Source of the DNA: Geosiphon pyriformis
Taxonomy: Eukaryota > Glomeromycota > Glomeromycetes > Archaeosporales > Geosiphonaceae
DNA: 64,000 nucleotides
Reading direction: 5' to 3'
Assembly: GCA_016748015.1 (NCBI GenBank)
Contig: JAAOMT010000523.1
Span: forward strand, 1,443,462-1,507,461
A program made the translations under genes and the position numbers. Of the stretch, positions 44,176 through 57,400 are shown in pieces; positions within the stretch are counted from its first letter, which is position 1, and the number at the start of each line of letters is the position of its first letter. Under the pieces are notes generated by a model, which was not told the DNA's origin, ran no database searches, and saw only the letters and a program-made list of their open reading frames with translations.

Positions 44176-47100
44176 AAGTCCTTAGATAATCTTGTCTTCG
44201 TTTTATTTTGATATCTTAATTTTGAAAATTAAGCGACAAAAAAAATTGGTAGCGGAAGAATTCAAACATATTTTTTGATTTTATCCATTTTTAATGGTAC
44301 TTCTGAACATTATCAAGATTTTTCTAATTTAGCTTTAAATGCTTTTGAACATCAAATACAACACAAATACGATTTGTTTTCAAATAAATTAATCAAGTTG
44401 GACAATAATCTTTGTTTTTTAGAAAATTTCATGAAGAAAACGTAAAATTTACAGTTGAAATTGAAATTCATGCAAAATTTACAAATCAAACATAGGGAAA
44501 ATTATGCATTTTCAATAGATATAGATAAAAGTAAGCAATTATCTTAAAAATAAACAACCTTTCGAAGTTGATGGTGTAGAGGGTTACTTATTTTCAGGAC
44601 ATTGTGTCCTTAAGTTATAAGGAAAATGAAAAACAATTTGAATAGAATTACTTGATATATTAATATTAGAGTAAAAATTTAAAACCAGTTTATTAATTTA
44701 TTTTTTAAAAATAAATGTCATAAATAAGAAACTTGAAATTAAACTTTTAATTTATTATTATTATTATTATTTTGCTTAATAAATGGTAATATTTTTTGAT
44801 AAAAATGGTAATAATTAATTAAAACTGTTTATATTGAGCAATATAGCTAAATACTTATTTCTATTTAATTTGGCAAATGTTTTATTGTTATTATTGTTTA
44901 AACCAGGAAAAAAGCTGTTGTTTATATCCAAAATAGTACTAAATATTATATTGATTTTGGTAAAAAAACAATATATAAAAAACAAATATGTTATTTTTTA
45001 AAAAAAAATAAGTTTTAAAATAATAACAAAAATTTATAATTTCTAAAAAATTATATTTATTTAATATTATTAATTATTTTTATTGTCCAAATTTTAAGAT
45101 AAGTTAAGATTTTATTTAAAAATTTTTTAATATTGTAAAAAATCAAAACATTTGAACAGTTAACAATAAAAAAAATGTTTATTTTATAACTACTTTCAAA
45201 AATTATAATACAAAAATATTAACCAATTTATTTACTCAAATTTCTGAAATAAATTAAATTATTAATATTCAAGTTTTTTGTGAGATATATATATATATAT
45301 ATGTTATAACTAATATTTTCATTTAAGACTAGATCCTACTTTATACAATATATTTTTGCCATATTTAAAATTAATTGGTTATTTATGTTTTTTGTTACAA
45401 TTAAAATTTTTAAATATATAATACAGTGCTAAAATCACAGCTCTGAATTCAATTATCATAAAAAATCATTGTTATTAAAAAATGTAATATTTTATCTAAA
45501 TTTTGAAAATATATTTTAGCTTTTTAACTAATATTTTTTAGTGCTAAATTGTTTAACTGATTTACTAGTATAAACTCTGAATTTGCCAAATAAATTGACC
45601 GATTTTTTTCAGATAGCAGCGATAACACTATTGTGTTTTATAACATCATAATTAAGTACAAAATGTTCTAAGCTATTATAATAGTCCATGTAATTTAACA
45701 AATATTCATTATAATTAATGTATCAAAAATTTACTGAACTCCTTAAACCAACTTTATTTATTTTCTGAAGATAACTTAACTCATTACTTTCTCTTTCTTA
45801 TTCAATAATTGATTAGCATAAATCACATTTCAATGCTTAAGATTTTTCACATTCTTTGCCCAAACATTAAAACTAAAATTTTATATAAAGATTTTTAGCT
45901 TAAAAGACAAGAAAGCTTCTAAAACTTTGTTTTAAACATTAATTTAAGAACTAAAAAATCAAAAAATCAATTTAAATGAAACCAATTTTTATAATTCTTA
46001 AATTTATTTAATTTGAAACAAAATTAAAAAAATACTCAAAAACTTTAATCCACTTAAAATAGGATTAAAATAAATTTTTTAAATAAATTTATGAAAAAAA
46101 ATATATAAATAAAACGAATTAAGAATTGGATAAAATAAAATTTTATTATAATTAAATTTTTTGAAAAATCCAAATATTTTGATTATTTAATTATTTTGTT
46201 TATAAACACATTTAAAATTACCATTAAATCTTTGATTAAATACTTCTTGGTTTTTATTTAAAAAATATATCAAATAACTTGAATATTTATTTTATTTTTA
46301 GCAATAAAAAATTGTAAATAAGAAAATTTTTATTATTATTGATACTTGATAACTGTTTTTATTTTATATTATTTTGTTTTAATTGTTAGTTATATATTTT
46401 TAGATATGTTATAAATTTTCTAAAATGTTAAACGTAAAAATTAAATCATTTGAAAAATATCAAATATCAAATATCAAATATCAAATAATAAAAATATAAT
46501 AAGTAATTTGATTTTTTCAAACATTATCAAATTAATACTTAAAAAATAACGTCATTGAGAATTTACAAGATAACTAAAATTATGGTTTTTTTTTGGCATT
46601 TATTTTGATAAAAGCAAAAAGAAAAAGGTTTTTATTTTATTATTTATTAAATCAACATTTGCAAAAAACAACTTATTGTTATTTATTTGTAAAAACATTA
46701 AAAAAATAACTTATTTTTATTTATTTGTAAAAAGATTAACAAAAACAATACACCAATTGATAAAATAAAAAAAATTGTGAAAAGATAAATACAACAAAAA
46801 ACTTTTAGATTAGTCTGTATTTAATAAGATTATATAATATATTTAAGTAACTTGATAAGAAATGGAAAACTATTTCAATTAATATATTGGAAAAAAATGT
46901 CCACAAGACTTAAATCTTGCATTGAAAATCTAAATCAAAAAGAAACTTTATTCTATTTATAAATGGAGTTTTTTGATTCCGCTGGCTGGTAATGCGACTT
47001 GAATTAATAATAGCAAAATGGTGATGCATGTGGCTTGCGAGCTACCCAAATTTCTGATTACCATTTCTCGGAGCTTTCAATCCCAAAATTGTAAACTTGC

Positions 47101-47737
47101 AGCGGAAATAAGCTGAAAAGGAAATTGATTGAAATGATTTTTAGCTAAATTTGGAAATCGAACAATAGTTCAATGACGAAAATTTCGTGTTTCACCAAGG
47201 CTTTTTATGCGGGCGTATAAAATTACAAAAATCCAGCATTTCGCGTGACGTGAAAGCAAGCAAACGATGATATTTCAACATAGAGAGGTACAAATATCAT
47301 AACTCTTATAACACTTATCTATTTTCAAAAAAAATAAGAAAAAATAAAAAAAAAGCAAACTATTTAAGAAAACCAAGAAATATACATAATTTTTTTTTTC
47401 GAATAACTACAAGGGGAGGAAAATAAACAAAAATTATGATTACAAAATTTTTCAAAGATCCAAGAATCTTTTGACAAAAAAACTAAAAGAGATTTTAATA
47501 TATAACCAGATTGAGTTTTAAAGTTCTTCAAAATGGAATCTTTTTAATAAATATTTTTTTTTGAGCACGGATGCTTTATATGTTTTGAATTAAATGGTTT
47601 CATGCAAAATTAATAAAAATTTATGTGGAAGCCCTAATCAGACTTTTGAATGCATAATGAAAAAATGATTTCGTACTATCGCCATGAGAATCCAAATTTG
47701 AGTTCAACACCTAGTCTTAAACTAATATTCTTCAAAA
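44176..47737. other. AT-rich intergenic stretch between convergent genes
   Basis: An open stretch near 44290-44445 (NGTSEHYQDFSNLALNAFEH.. to FLENFMKKT) looks somewhat protein-like but has no start or family. There is a tandem repeat at 46457-46484 (own entry), (AT)n near 45285 and (ATT)n near 44755. Otherwise nothing was seen. Confidence 0.55.
46457..46484. repeat. Tandem 7-base repeat (ATATCAA)x4
   Basis: Four perfect copies of ATATCAA followed by a partial one, in gene-free AT-rich DNA. Confidence 0.9.
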
Positions 47738-48503
47738 TCACCTTTTGAGTCGGTCAGTGACCCATTCCCGTAATATCTCGCTTTCACGTTGAAAACGATC
47801 ATCGAGAAACGCAAAATACAATTGTCTTTGATCTTTGTTAATCGAGTCATGTCGATTTTCGTATAACTTTTCGGCCCATGAACTTTCAATTTTTGTGGTG
47901 ACTACGCGCAATTCGTAGATTAAGTAGGTATTTATCAGCAGCATGACTAATAATCCGATAACTATGAATGTACTATGGGTGGGCAGTGAAACATTGTGTA
48001 AAAAATCCATAATCGAATACTGAGATGGTAATGAAAAATTAGTTGATAATGTTTCGAATGATCGTAATCCGAAAGAGACGCCTTTTGATTTTGGTGAGGT
48101 GGGTGATGATAATGCAGATGATGACAATGATGGCATTGATTCAGGAAGTAATTTTTTGTTAAAAGATATTGGAGTATTAACGCTGCGAGTAGGATTTACA
48201 TTTTTCGATCGAACTATCGGATTCTGAGTATTGCTGACAAAAATTTCGCGTCCCAGTTGCGTGTGGGTTTCAGCATCAGAGTTATACATGTTGGAAGCTT
48301 CGGCTTCTAAAATTTCATCGATAACGGGGACTGATGGATCATCGTGAAATTCGGCTGGATGAGCCGTAATATATTTACGCACAGTTTCGGCTAATGAACC
48401 ATAAAATACTGATTGTCCTTCGATGGAAGCCTTTTCAATTGGGTCTAAAGAGAGATGGGGTTTTAGTTAAATTATGATAACCTTGGAATTTTATCGACAA
48501 TTG

Positions 48504-48539
<36 letters not shown>

Positions 48540-51215
48540 TATACTTTTAAGCCAGCTTGATTTATTCCATTCAACCGCACAAGTGATGATAACACGAGAT
48601 TGATTTTTCCCGGCCCACATGATACATATTCTAGTTTTGACATTGAAGGCGTTACCAGAGGGAACATCCGGGGTAGTGGTGGTACAAACTGTTGTTACGT
48701 AACTGAAAAGAATTTATTTTTCAGATTACAATTAATCTCAATTTGAAAAAGAAATTCAAAATTTTAAAAAACTTACTTTTCAAAATCACGATGAAGACAT
48801 TCTTCTTCAAATAAACATTTGGTACGCTTGGGACCAATTGAAAAGTCCAGTTTCTTCATATAAGAAGATGAACGAGTTAAATGCCCGCGATCTGCTTCAG
48901 CCCATTCCCCAATTTGTACTTCTAAAAAAGAGAAGAATTTTAGCCGAATGATTCCATGAAATTCGATAATTTTAAAATTTTTCGAATTGCCTACCAGTCG
49001 CCTTTTCAACATTCAACAAGAAATCTTGAAAGAATCCACAAGTAAAAAGCAAATTATAAATTTTTTCAACACTTCCAGCAAAAACGGAGTCTAACGCGGT
49101 GTTTGAATAGTGATCGTTTGTATCGAGACAATGACAACTGGTCGGCTGTCTTGATTTCTTTACGGGGTTAGTGGATTTATTTGAATGTCTTTTTTTTGGA
49201 TGTATAATTGGTCGAGGTGAAAGTTCTGAATTCATGGGTGTTTGAGCCAAATCTTGGGATGTTGAACGATGTGGTGCTTCAATTTGAGGTGATGGTGGTG
49301 GTGATTTATTGTCGTTGGTACTTTCAGAGATATTACCTTCGCGACGAGTTCGATTTTTGATATTCAGACGTGGAAATAATTTCTTTTTTCCAAATAATCG
49401 TTTCGTACCTGTATTAAAATTTTATTTTTGAATACATACAAGCCAACCTGAAAGGTGATAATTGAATTTGAAATAAGAAAATTTACCATCATGATCTTCA
49501 GAGCAGTAATCATCCTCTGTGCCCGAAACCTCACTTAATGAATTTTTTTCTCGCTTATATGACTCGCTACGATATAGTTTACACTCAGGTCCGGGGGCGA
49601 AAGAAATTTGTGAGCCCATCGAGGGATGTGAAACTCGCCATAATTTATTCAATAAATCATAAACAGAGTCACGCGATAATAAAGAAGCGAAGAAAAACTA
49701 TTTGTGATGATAAAATATAAATAAAAAGGTCGCGTAAATAAATTGATCGACAGGAGTCTCGAGAAATGTACCTTAAATTTGAAACGTACCTTCTGCGTTA
49801 AAGTAGATATCAAGATCGCATTTGGAATAATCAAGGCACTAGTTTTCTTTTCGATCGAGACAATATCCGAAAAATCGATTATTACGTCTGTTGTCCAGCC
49901 GAAAATATTTGCATGAAAGCAAATGTGTTGTAAAGTAATATACATTCTTCCTTGTGCCAATATTTCTCGTTGCAATGCACAGCGGTAGTCTGTCAAAATA
50001 TTTTTTTGAATATAACAAAGTAAGGGAAAATGATACAAAGAATGAGGCCAAATCATACCTACCATTAATAAGATACTCATCAGATGGTACTGAATCAAAC
50101 AAAGTATGATAAGCTTTGTTGCGTTTTTGGCTTGTAACCACATACGAAGTTAAAACTGGTGTGCCATCGGACAAAACAATCGACAACGAGGCATAATTTC
50201 GTTTCTGTTTTTTTTTAGTTTGAGCTTCTTCTGGATGCTTTGCTAGAGAAAATCGATAGTTGGAAGATTTAGAAAGTCGTGGTGTCGATGTAGTTATTGG
50301 GGGTGCTTCAGTTATTTGATTCGCATCTGTTATCATTGTGGGTAAGGTATCCTCATTTTTTAAAGGTAAAGTAACATTCTCTCCAGATTCAATAAAACTA
50401 GTTGGTTTCATGAATACAGGATCATGAGCAGGAGCAGGAGCAGGAGCAGCAGAAGCAGAAGCAGAAGCAGAAGCAGAAGTAGCAGTAGCAGTAGCAGTAG
50501 CAGTAGCAAGACTAGAATTTTTATTGTCAGTGGAAGGAGTTTTAAAATTTTGAAATTTCATAGCATTGATTGATGGGGGGAAAGAGATTCTTGTCATTGA
50601 TACTGTTGGTGATGATGCAGCACTATTTGACGGAGTTGCAGACGACACAGCAACACTAGAGCGACGACGATGAGAAATTGAAGTTTTGCGATGTAATTCA
50701 TCACTAATTCTTGAGATCAAACTATTTCGCTTAGATTTTCCCGCATCTTTTCCTAAACTTGTCGTTGTCCAATCAAAATCTAATGGAATTTCCAATGAAT
50801 TCATTTCTATGTTTGAGAAAGAAATTTCACCTCTTGATAAAGAAGATGAATTTATATGATTTTCACTTGATTGTTGTTGTTGTTGTTGTTTATGAGTTGT
50901 GGGAGAATTGGGATTTGTTGAAGAAGATGAATTCGGCTTATCGTCAGGAGGCGTTTCTGGTGCCTCAGAATTTGATAAAAAATAGCTCGGGGAAGTTGGT
51001 GATGGGATGATATCTTGTTGAGACTTTTTAGCTGCGTTAGGTGGGCTTGGAGGTGGAGTTGAAGCAGCATCAATATGGTAAGAAGCCGCCGAAATATTCT
51101 CGGAATCAGGGAAACCTAATGGTATTTCAATTGATAGGTTTGGGATTATTTTGGTACCAGTAGTCTTTAATCTGGAGTTCTTTCTTGGTGAAGAAGTAGA
51201 CAAAGATACTAGACC

Positions 51216-51259
<44 letters not shown>

Positions 51260-51401
51260 TAGGTGATTTTGAAATTTTTGGTGATAAAGGAGTGGAGTGC
51301 CTTTTTGATGATGATGATGATTTTTTAGTAGTTACAGTCCTGTGTTGATATTGATTCTTTTTTCTTGGACAGGTGAACCTTGGCGTCATTGTTTCAGACA
51401 T
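47738..51401 (-). CDS. GRAM-VASt sterol-transfer membrane protein (Lam/Ysp2 type)
   Basis: Seven exons: 50063-51401, 49790-49989, 49487-49697, 48995-49408, 48777-48921, 48545-48702 and 47738-48444. All phases agree and give 1057 residues. Residues 1-420 are low-complexity (Ser, Thr, Pro, Gln) and phosphosite-rich. A GRAM domain follows at about 425-545: HTLFDSVPSDEYLIN, then CALQREILAQGRMYITLQHI and the typical FHANIFGWTTDVIIDFSDIV. A basic linker leads to a VASt domain (about 655-860): DSVFAGSVEKIYNLLFTCGF, IGEWAEADRGHLTRSSSYMK, CLFEEECLHRDF, then VEWNKSSWLK. A transmembrane helix (FIVIGLLVMLLINTYLIYEL) lies near the C-terminus, followed by a helical tail. Proteins of this order sit in the ER at contact sites with the plasma membrane and carry sterol through the VASt domain. 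The gene looks intact. Several microsatellites lie in exon 1 and in intron 6. Confidence 0.93.
48503..48539. repeat. (AAT)n microsatellite in intron 6 of the GRAM-VASt gene
   Basis: About 37 bases of pure AAT repeats near the donor side of the intron 48445-48544. Confidence 0.9.
50426..50508 (-). repeat. Coding triplet tract in the GRAM-VASt gene
   Basis: Repeated GCAGNA/GCAGGA hexamers translate, on the minus strand, to alternating ATATATA, SASASA and APAPAP. This is a slippage-prone tract inside the disordered N-terminal region, where length changes in multiples of three are tolerated. Confidence 0.85.
51217..51262 (-). repeat. (AGT)n tract coding for poly-Thr in the GRAM-VASt gene
   Basis: About 46 bases of TAG/AGT triplets encode an uninterrupted run of 15 Thr near residues 48-62. 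The opposite strand gives an artefactual poly-Val frame. Confidence 0.9.
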
Positions 51402-54400
51402 TTGATTTAAAAATTCATAATAATTAACAAAAAGAATATTTAATAGGAATTTTTTGAAAGAACAGTTAACTAAATATGAAAAAGGAAAAGTTTTTTAAAT
51501 TTTGTTTTGGTTATCGTTCTTTTTTTTGAACCCTTTGGCAAAACAAGAAAATTTCAAAGTTTCTTTTTTTACAAGAAAACTTTGCAAAGAATTCAATGGA
51601 GGAAATGAATTTTTTGGGGACGATTGTTAAATAATTAATTTATCGATCGTCAAAACGTGTGCAAATGTTAATAAAGTTTATAATCTCTTGAAGATTATGT
51701 TTCTTATTATAATTAAAAAACTTTGCTGAATAATTCTTTTCCGAAAAAAAATCTTTTGTGCCAAGGGTTGTAGTTGGGAAAGGGGATGATGTCGTAAATT
51801 CTATCAAAATTGTGTATATGAAAGAGTTACTGTCGGCAGCAGTGCCAGAAAGGGACCATTATATAAACGGGATGTCATGCACATCAAAATTTGAGCGATG
51901 ATCAATGCTGGAATCAAAAGTACCAACTAATTGTAAGCTACTATTTTAAAAATGAAATCGATTGAACGTTTACTAATTTATTAATTTAAGATTTTCTAGT
52001 GGGATAATCTTTTTTTTTTACTTAACCCATTATCAAATACCAAATTGATTGGTATTGAAATAAAAATTTAATAGATACGTATGATGACATATTCTTAATG
52101 ATGTCGTTACTTACGGAATATTTTCTTCGAAAGTGCTGGGAAGGGACTTATAGGAACTAAGAATAATGTGATTAATAGTCACGGTTAAACTTTTATTCCT
52201 TTTAGACAGTGGAGGCCATTATTAAGGCTTAGTTAATATTTGATCCCGATTTTTGAAAAGAATCGAAAATTTTAAAATATTGGACTTGATTGATTCCCCC
52301 TTATTTTGAATCAGTTTAAAATTAAAAAATTTTAAAGACTTTTTGAATGATAAAAATCATTTAAATTATAATTTATAATTTATAATTTATAAAATAATAT
52401 AATAAAATAAAATAAAATATAATAATGTATAGGGATATTAAAGAGTTGCATATTTATTGCGATGATGCAATTTCTCTTTGGTAAATTTTTTTAATATAGA
52501 AAGATGAAGTCAGTTATACTATACTACTACATCTATTTAGTGATGGTGGGTTAGGGGTAAAAGAACGAAAATTAAAAATTTGTTAAAATAATGAAGCAGC
52601 TTAAAGTTGAAAAAAAATTTTTTAGTGTCATTATTGATTGTGGCGTTTACATTGTAGGGAATGTAGATCAGTCTTTTATTGTATATAATGAAAACAAATC
52701 AATTCTATTGATTTGTTACGACGACGACGACGACGGATATAAGTATATGCAAAAGGTTAAAATAATTACAGATCATCATAATCATCATCAACATCATAAA
52801 CATGAGTCAAATTTAATTCAAAATTTTTAGGTCAAAATTTTTTTTGAATAATTCTCAAAAGCTTGGTTTTAGAGAAATTGGGAAAATGTTACTAAACTTA
52901 CTAAGGTAAAGAAAATCAATGAAAATTTTCACGGATAAATATTACAAATCTAAAGTGACAAAAGAAGTTTCCAAATTTGTTTCGGAAAAGGGTTCCAAAA
53001 TTAAATTAAGAAATTACCAAGCAAAAAGTAATTATCTTGTTAAAATTAATAGAACCCATTATTATTGTCAATTTCTAGTTTAATACTGATTAGTAATTAT
53101 ATTATGGTTATATAAAGTTTGAAAGTAGAAAGATATTCTCGATAAAAAAAAAAATTGGGGGATTTGAATCTTTCTAAAATCTTTGTCCAAGATGAAGTAT
53201 CCACAAATAATTTTGAATTTGTCATCTTTTGCCAAATTAGTTTTGAGATAATCGATTTTGGTGGAGGTTTGAACTATTTTAAAATAAAAATATCTAAAAG
53301 TATGATATGAATGTTCTGACGCAAGTTTTATATCATCAATTTTAAGCGGGCGTTTTAGATTGATAGAAGGACATAGTTGATTTTTTTTTATTTTATTTTA
53401 TTTTATTTTATTTCCTTGGCAACTCTAATTTAAATTAATCCAGATTCAATCAGAAACTCCTCGATTCTACTCTTTTTTTAGTGAAAAAAAAATTTTTCGT
53501 TATATATTTTTCAATTTTAGAACTCTACCGATTTATCATCTATCTCCGTATATGAAATAAAATGACTAGCCTCTATTTCGGAACTACTAAATTACCCATT
53601 TGTTTTGCTGATCTCCCGAATAAGATATTCACAGGACAATAACTGCGCATAGTCAGAAATCTGTTTAATAGTTAGGCTAGAAAATCTTATACTAACTTTA
53701 TTTGAATGATTAGAGTTAATAATATGTTAATTATTTTGATCCACGAATTCAAAAACGTTATTTTATTAATAATTAATAACTTAAAGCAGCCTAAAGAATA
53801 AGCGGTGAAATTTAATTTTTGCTAACAATAAAATGATTTGGGCACTTTACTAAGTTCAAATATTTCAACTAATTGTTATAAAGATATTACTACTATTTAT
53901 TTATAGAAACTAAAGGTTGTTTTTTTTTTTGTTTTTTTTTTGTTTGATTGATTGTTTGATTGATTGTTTTGTTTGTTTTATCATTGTCGCAATGTGATAA
54001 ATGATCAATGATTATCATCTGATAAAAGAACCATTTGATGAGTAATTTAATAACTGATGAATGAAAAACGCATGTTATCATAAATTTTCGAGTATTATCT
54101 CATGTTTTAATTTAAGCATTCTTGAGAACTTTTTTTTTAAAATTTTTTTTTAGAGCATATAATAAATAATTGACAATTTTATATATCAGAATTTATTTAG
54201 TCACTAAGCTCATTAGTTTAAGTCTTTGAAACAATCAGCTGATAGGAAATTGTAAAATGTATACAAAAATTTTAAACATTTATTCAAAAATATTAAGTCT
54301 GGAAACTTTTATTTTAAATCTGTTAAATTTATATCCATTTTCGGCTCAAGATTAAATTTGGAATTCAATATTTATTTTAATGACACAAAGCTAATTGGTT

Positions 54401-57400
54401 AGCTTAAATTTTCATTTAAATAAATAAATAAATAAATAAGTAAATAAAAGGCTGATAAACCCATATCGAGCTGGATCATCTAAAAGGATTATAATTATTT
54501 TGGTCCGAATAAAGTACTCTTTGTGCTTTAGAAAAAATATTGAATTGGATTTAGAAAAATTTTCTTTTTTTTTTTTTAAGATGGTTAAGGCAATTATAAC
54601 AAATGAATTTGAAAGACAATGCAAAATAAATGAATTTGAAAGAAAATGTACAATAAAATGACTTTTTGAAAATCTCATGCTTATTATGATTAACCAAGAA
54701 TTTTTCTTAAATTAATCATTTGATTTGTCATTTAGGAAAATTCGTCACAATTCACTTCAATTTTTAATCCCGTTTTTGCTACGTGCTATCACTCAATATT
54801 GTTGACACAGTATCTTTTTCACAGTCATTGATAAAATATCAATTGTTTTTTTTTTATTTTTGAACATACTAAAAAAAGGTTAGAGTGGGTAAACATTTAA
54901 AAAACCTTAAAAAAATAAAAAATGCTACACCATATGATAGGCAATTGTTTATTTAAGTTATTTCGGTTGATTTTTGAACCGTTAAAAGGCTCATTGTAAC
55001 GCTATATCGGGTTAAAAAAAATTTTCGGGACATTTTTAGCCGAAAAACTTGTAAATTTGATTGTTTTAAAATTAAAAGTCAAATAGAATCCGGTCTTTTT
55101 AAATTTCTTTTTTAAAAAAATTAAGTAAAGCTTGTAATCAGATTTTTCGATTTGTTAAACCTCTTTTTTTTCTTGCCTGCTTAAAAATTAATTCTTTTTG
55201 TAACCAAAATATTTTGAGTTAACTTGATAAAAATTCAATTGAAAAATATTGTGAAAGGTTTAATTTATTCAATTTGAAATTAATTTAGTTGAAAAATATT
55301 CATTTAAAAATACATCTGCTATTGAGTTTATTGACTTTAAAAAAGTACTTTATATTTTATTCTTCAAATCAATGATTCATCTTTAACAGGAAATACCAAA
55401 AAAAAAAGTTCAAAGGCTTTTTTAAAAAAGATTTTTTTTTAAATTGAAATTTAACATATAGTATTATTTAAAATTTAAAAGATACAATTTTTTAATTGAC
55501 AATCCTTTTTATTTCCTCAGATCTTAAACTTGAATCTAGATTTTAACTTTAGTAAAATTATTATCCAATTTTAAAATACTTGGTGAATATTCAAATAAAA
55601 ATGATAAAAATTTAATCCTAGTTAAAAAATCTTTAATTACAATTATTTAATAATTTAAAATTTATTTTGAAATCTATTTTTTTAAATAAAAAAATGATAA
55701 ATATAACATTTAAAATAATTTAATTTCACTTAAAACTTTTAAAATCAATGCTCAAAATGGTTGATAAAAGTAGGGCAATTAGTCTAAAATGTTGGCTCTC
55801 TTATTTAGCATGAATTTCCTTTTGAGAAACTTTAACCCTTTGTAATGTTTATTTCATTTATTAAAAATGAGGCGTTATATAGATAGAAAAATTTTATGAT
55901 CATATTTTTTCACAAGAAAGCGTTTAAAATTTGAATTAGATCAACTTATATCGGCACCAAAGCTATTTTATCATTAATTTTAACCTTCCAAATTCAAATG
56001 CTGCTCAATGAGAAATGGCTAATATCTCATTTTCATTTATAAAACCAACAAGCGCATTTCGGGTATTTTTTAGATCTTAAAAAAATTTTTTCCCCCAAAT
56101 ATTTATATGACGCAAGATTTTTTTAGATCCTAGAGCTAGATTAATCGTCTGAAATAATGTACTCATAAATCAGTTCCAAGAATAGGTAAATTTAATGAAA
56201 TCAATTATTATTTTATCAGCTAGAAGCTTTTTTTTGACTGATAAATATTTACCAATTTATTGAATGTTTCTATGCTCACAAGCTTTTGATAAAATCATTT
56301 TTGTCTTTGAAAAGAAAAATGGTTAAATGATCTTTTTACCTAAACTTTTGAAATGAGCTTTTACAACTAAAATAATTGAACTTCATAAATCTAAATATCT
56401 GAATATTCCCTCAAAATAATAGAGCAGCACCTTGAAATTATCATCAATTTTGAATTTTTATTTTATTTTGAGATCAGATAAAAGACATTTGCATCAAAGG
56501 TTATTTGAAATTTTAATATTTGCTGTTTAATTTTATCCCATTCAAAAAATTTAACCAGTATGAAATAAATTTATAAAATTTTTTTCAAAATGTAAGCTTC
56601 ATTGATCTCAAAACATGTGTAAAAGATTTTTAGAAACTTTAAATTTTTATGTAAAATAAAGGTAAAGAATTTGGAATGTTACAAAAAATAAAATATGAGT
56701 TATAAAATCATAATATTTTCTTGGTTCTGTATAAAATTAACCAAATGAACAGACTCAAAAATGAAAATAAAAAAGTTAAAAAAAACTATTTCTCTTTCTT
56801 AAAAATTTATGAGTAAAGAATAAAAAAGAAGCAATTGTTTATTATTTAATAAAATAACAACATAAAAAGCTCTTTTAGCTATGAAGATAGCTAACAGAAT
56901 ATATGAAAAAAATATTTTTCTTACCTATAACAAATACAAAAAAATATATTTTGTGGCTGGTGGTTTTCTTTTAGTTAAAATGCCATCAAAATAACACAAT
57001 AATAAATCTTTTCAAAATTCTAAAAAAAAGCTTTTTTTGGTATTTTTCAAACCATCAGTTTTACGTTCTTTGAAAACTCTGAACTTTTTTGATATTGTTT
57101 TAAAGTTTACTTTTTTTCTTTAAAAATATGGCTTTGGTTTTTGCTACTATTAATCGCAACAATTAGTTCCAATCCAGCTGTAAACAATAGGGTTTTCTTT
57201 AATTTAAATAACAATAGCAATTGGTTATATTACTTAATATAACTATTTTTTGATAGATTATTATTGGTTATAAAAATTAAACAAATTTTGTTTGAACATA
57301 TACTCAAATCTAATTATAGTATACTTTTTGTATAAAATTTGTATTTTAAAATTTTTAAACATTATTTATAAGGTTGAACTTGTTAAATTTTTATTATTAC

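Noticed and set aside
50759-51348. Poly-Val and Leu-rich frames opposite the GRAM-VASt gene
   Set aside because: Antisense shadows of coding triplet repeats in exon 1.
52591-52830. 79-codon frame with Asp and His runs
   Set aside because: Made of (GAC)n and (CAT)n triplets; no start context or family support.
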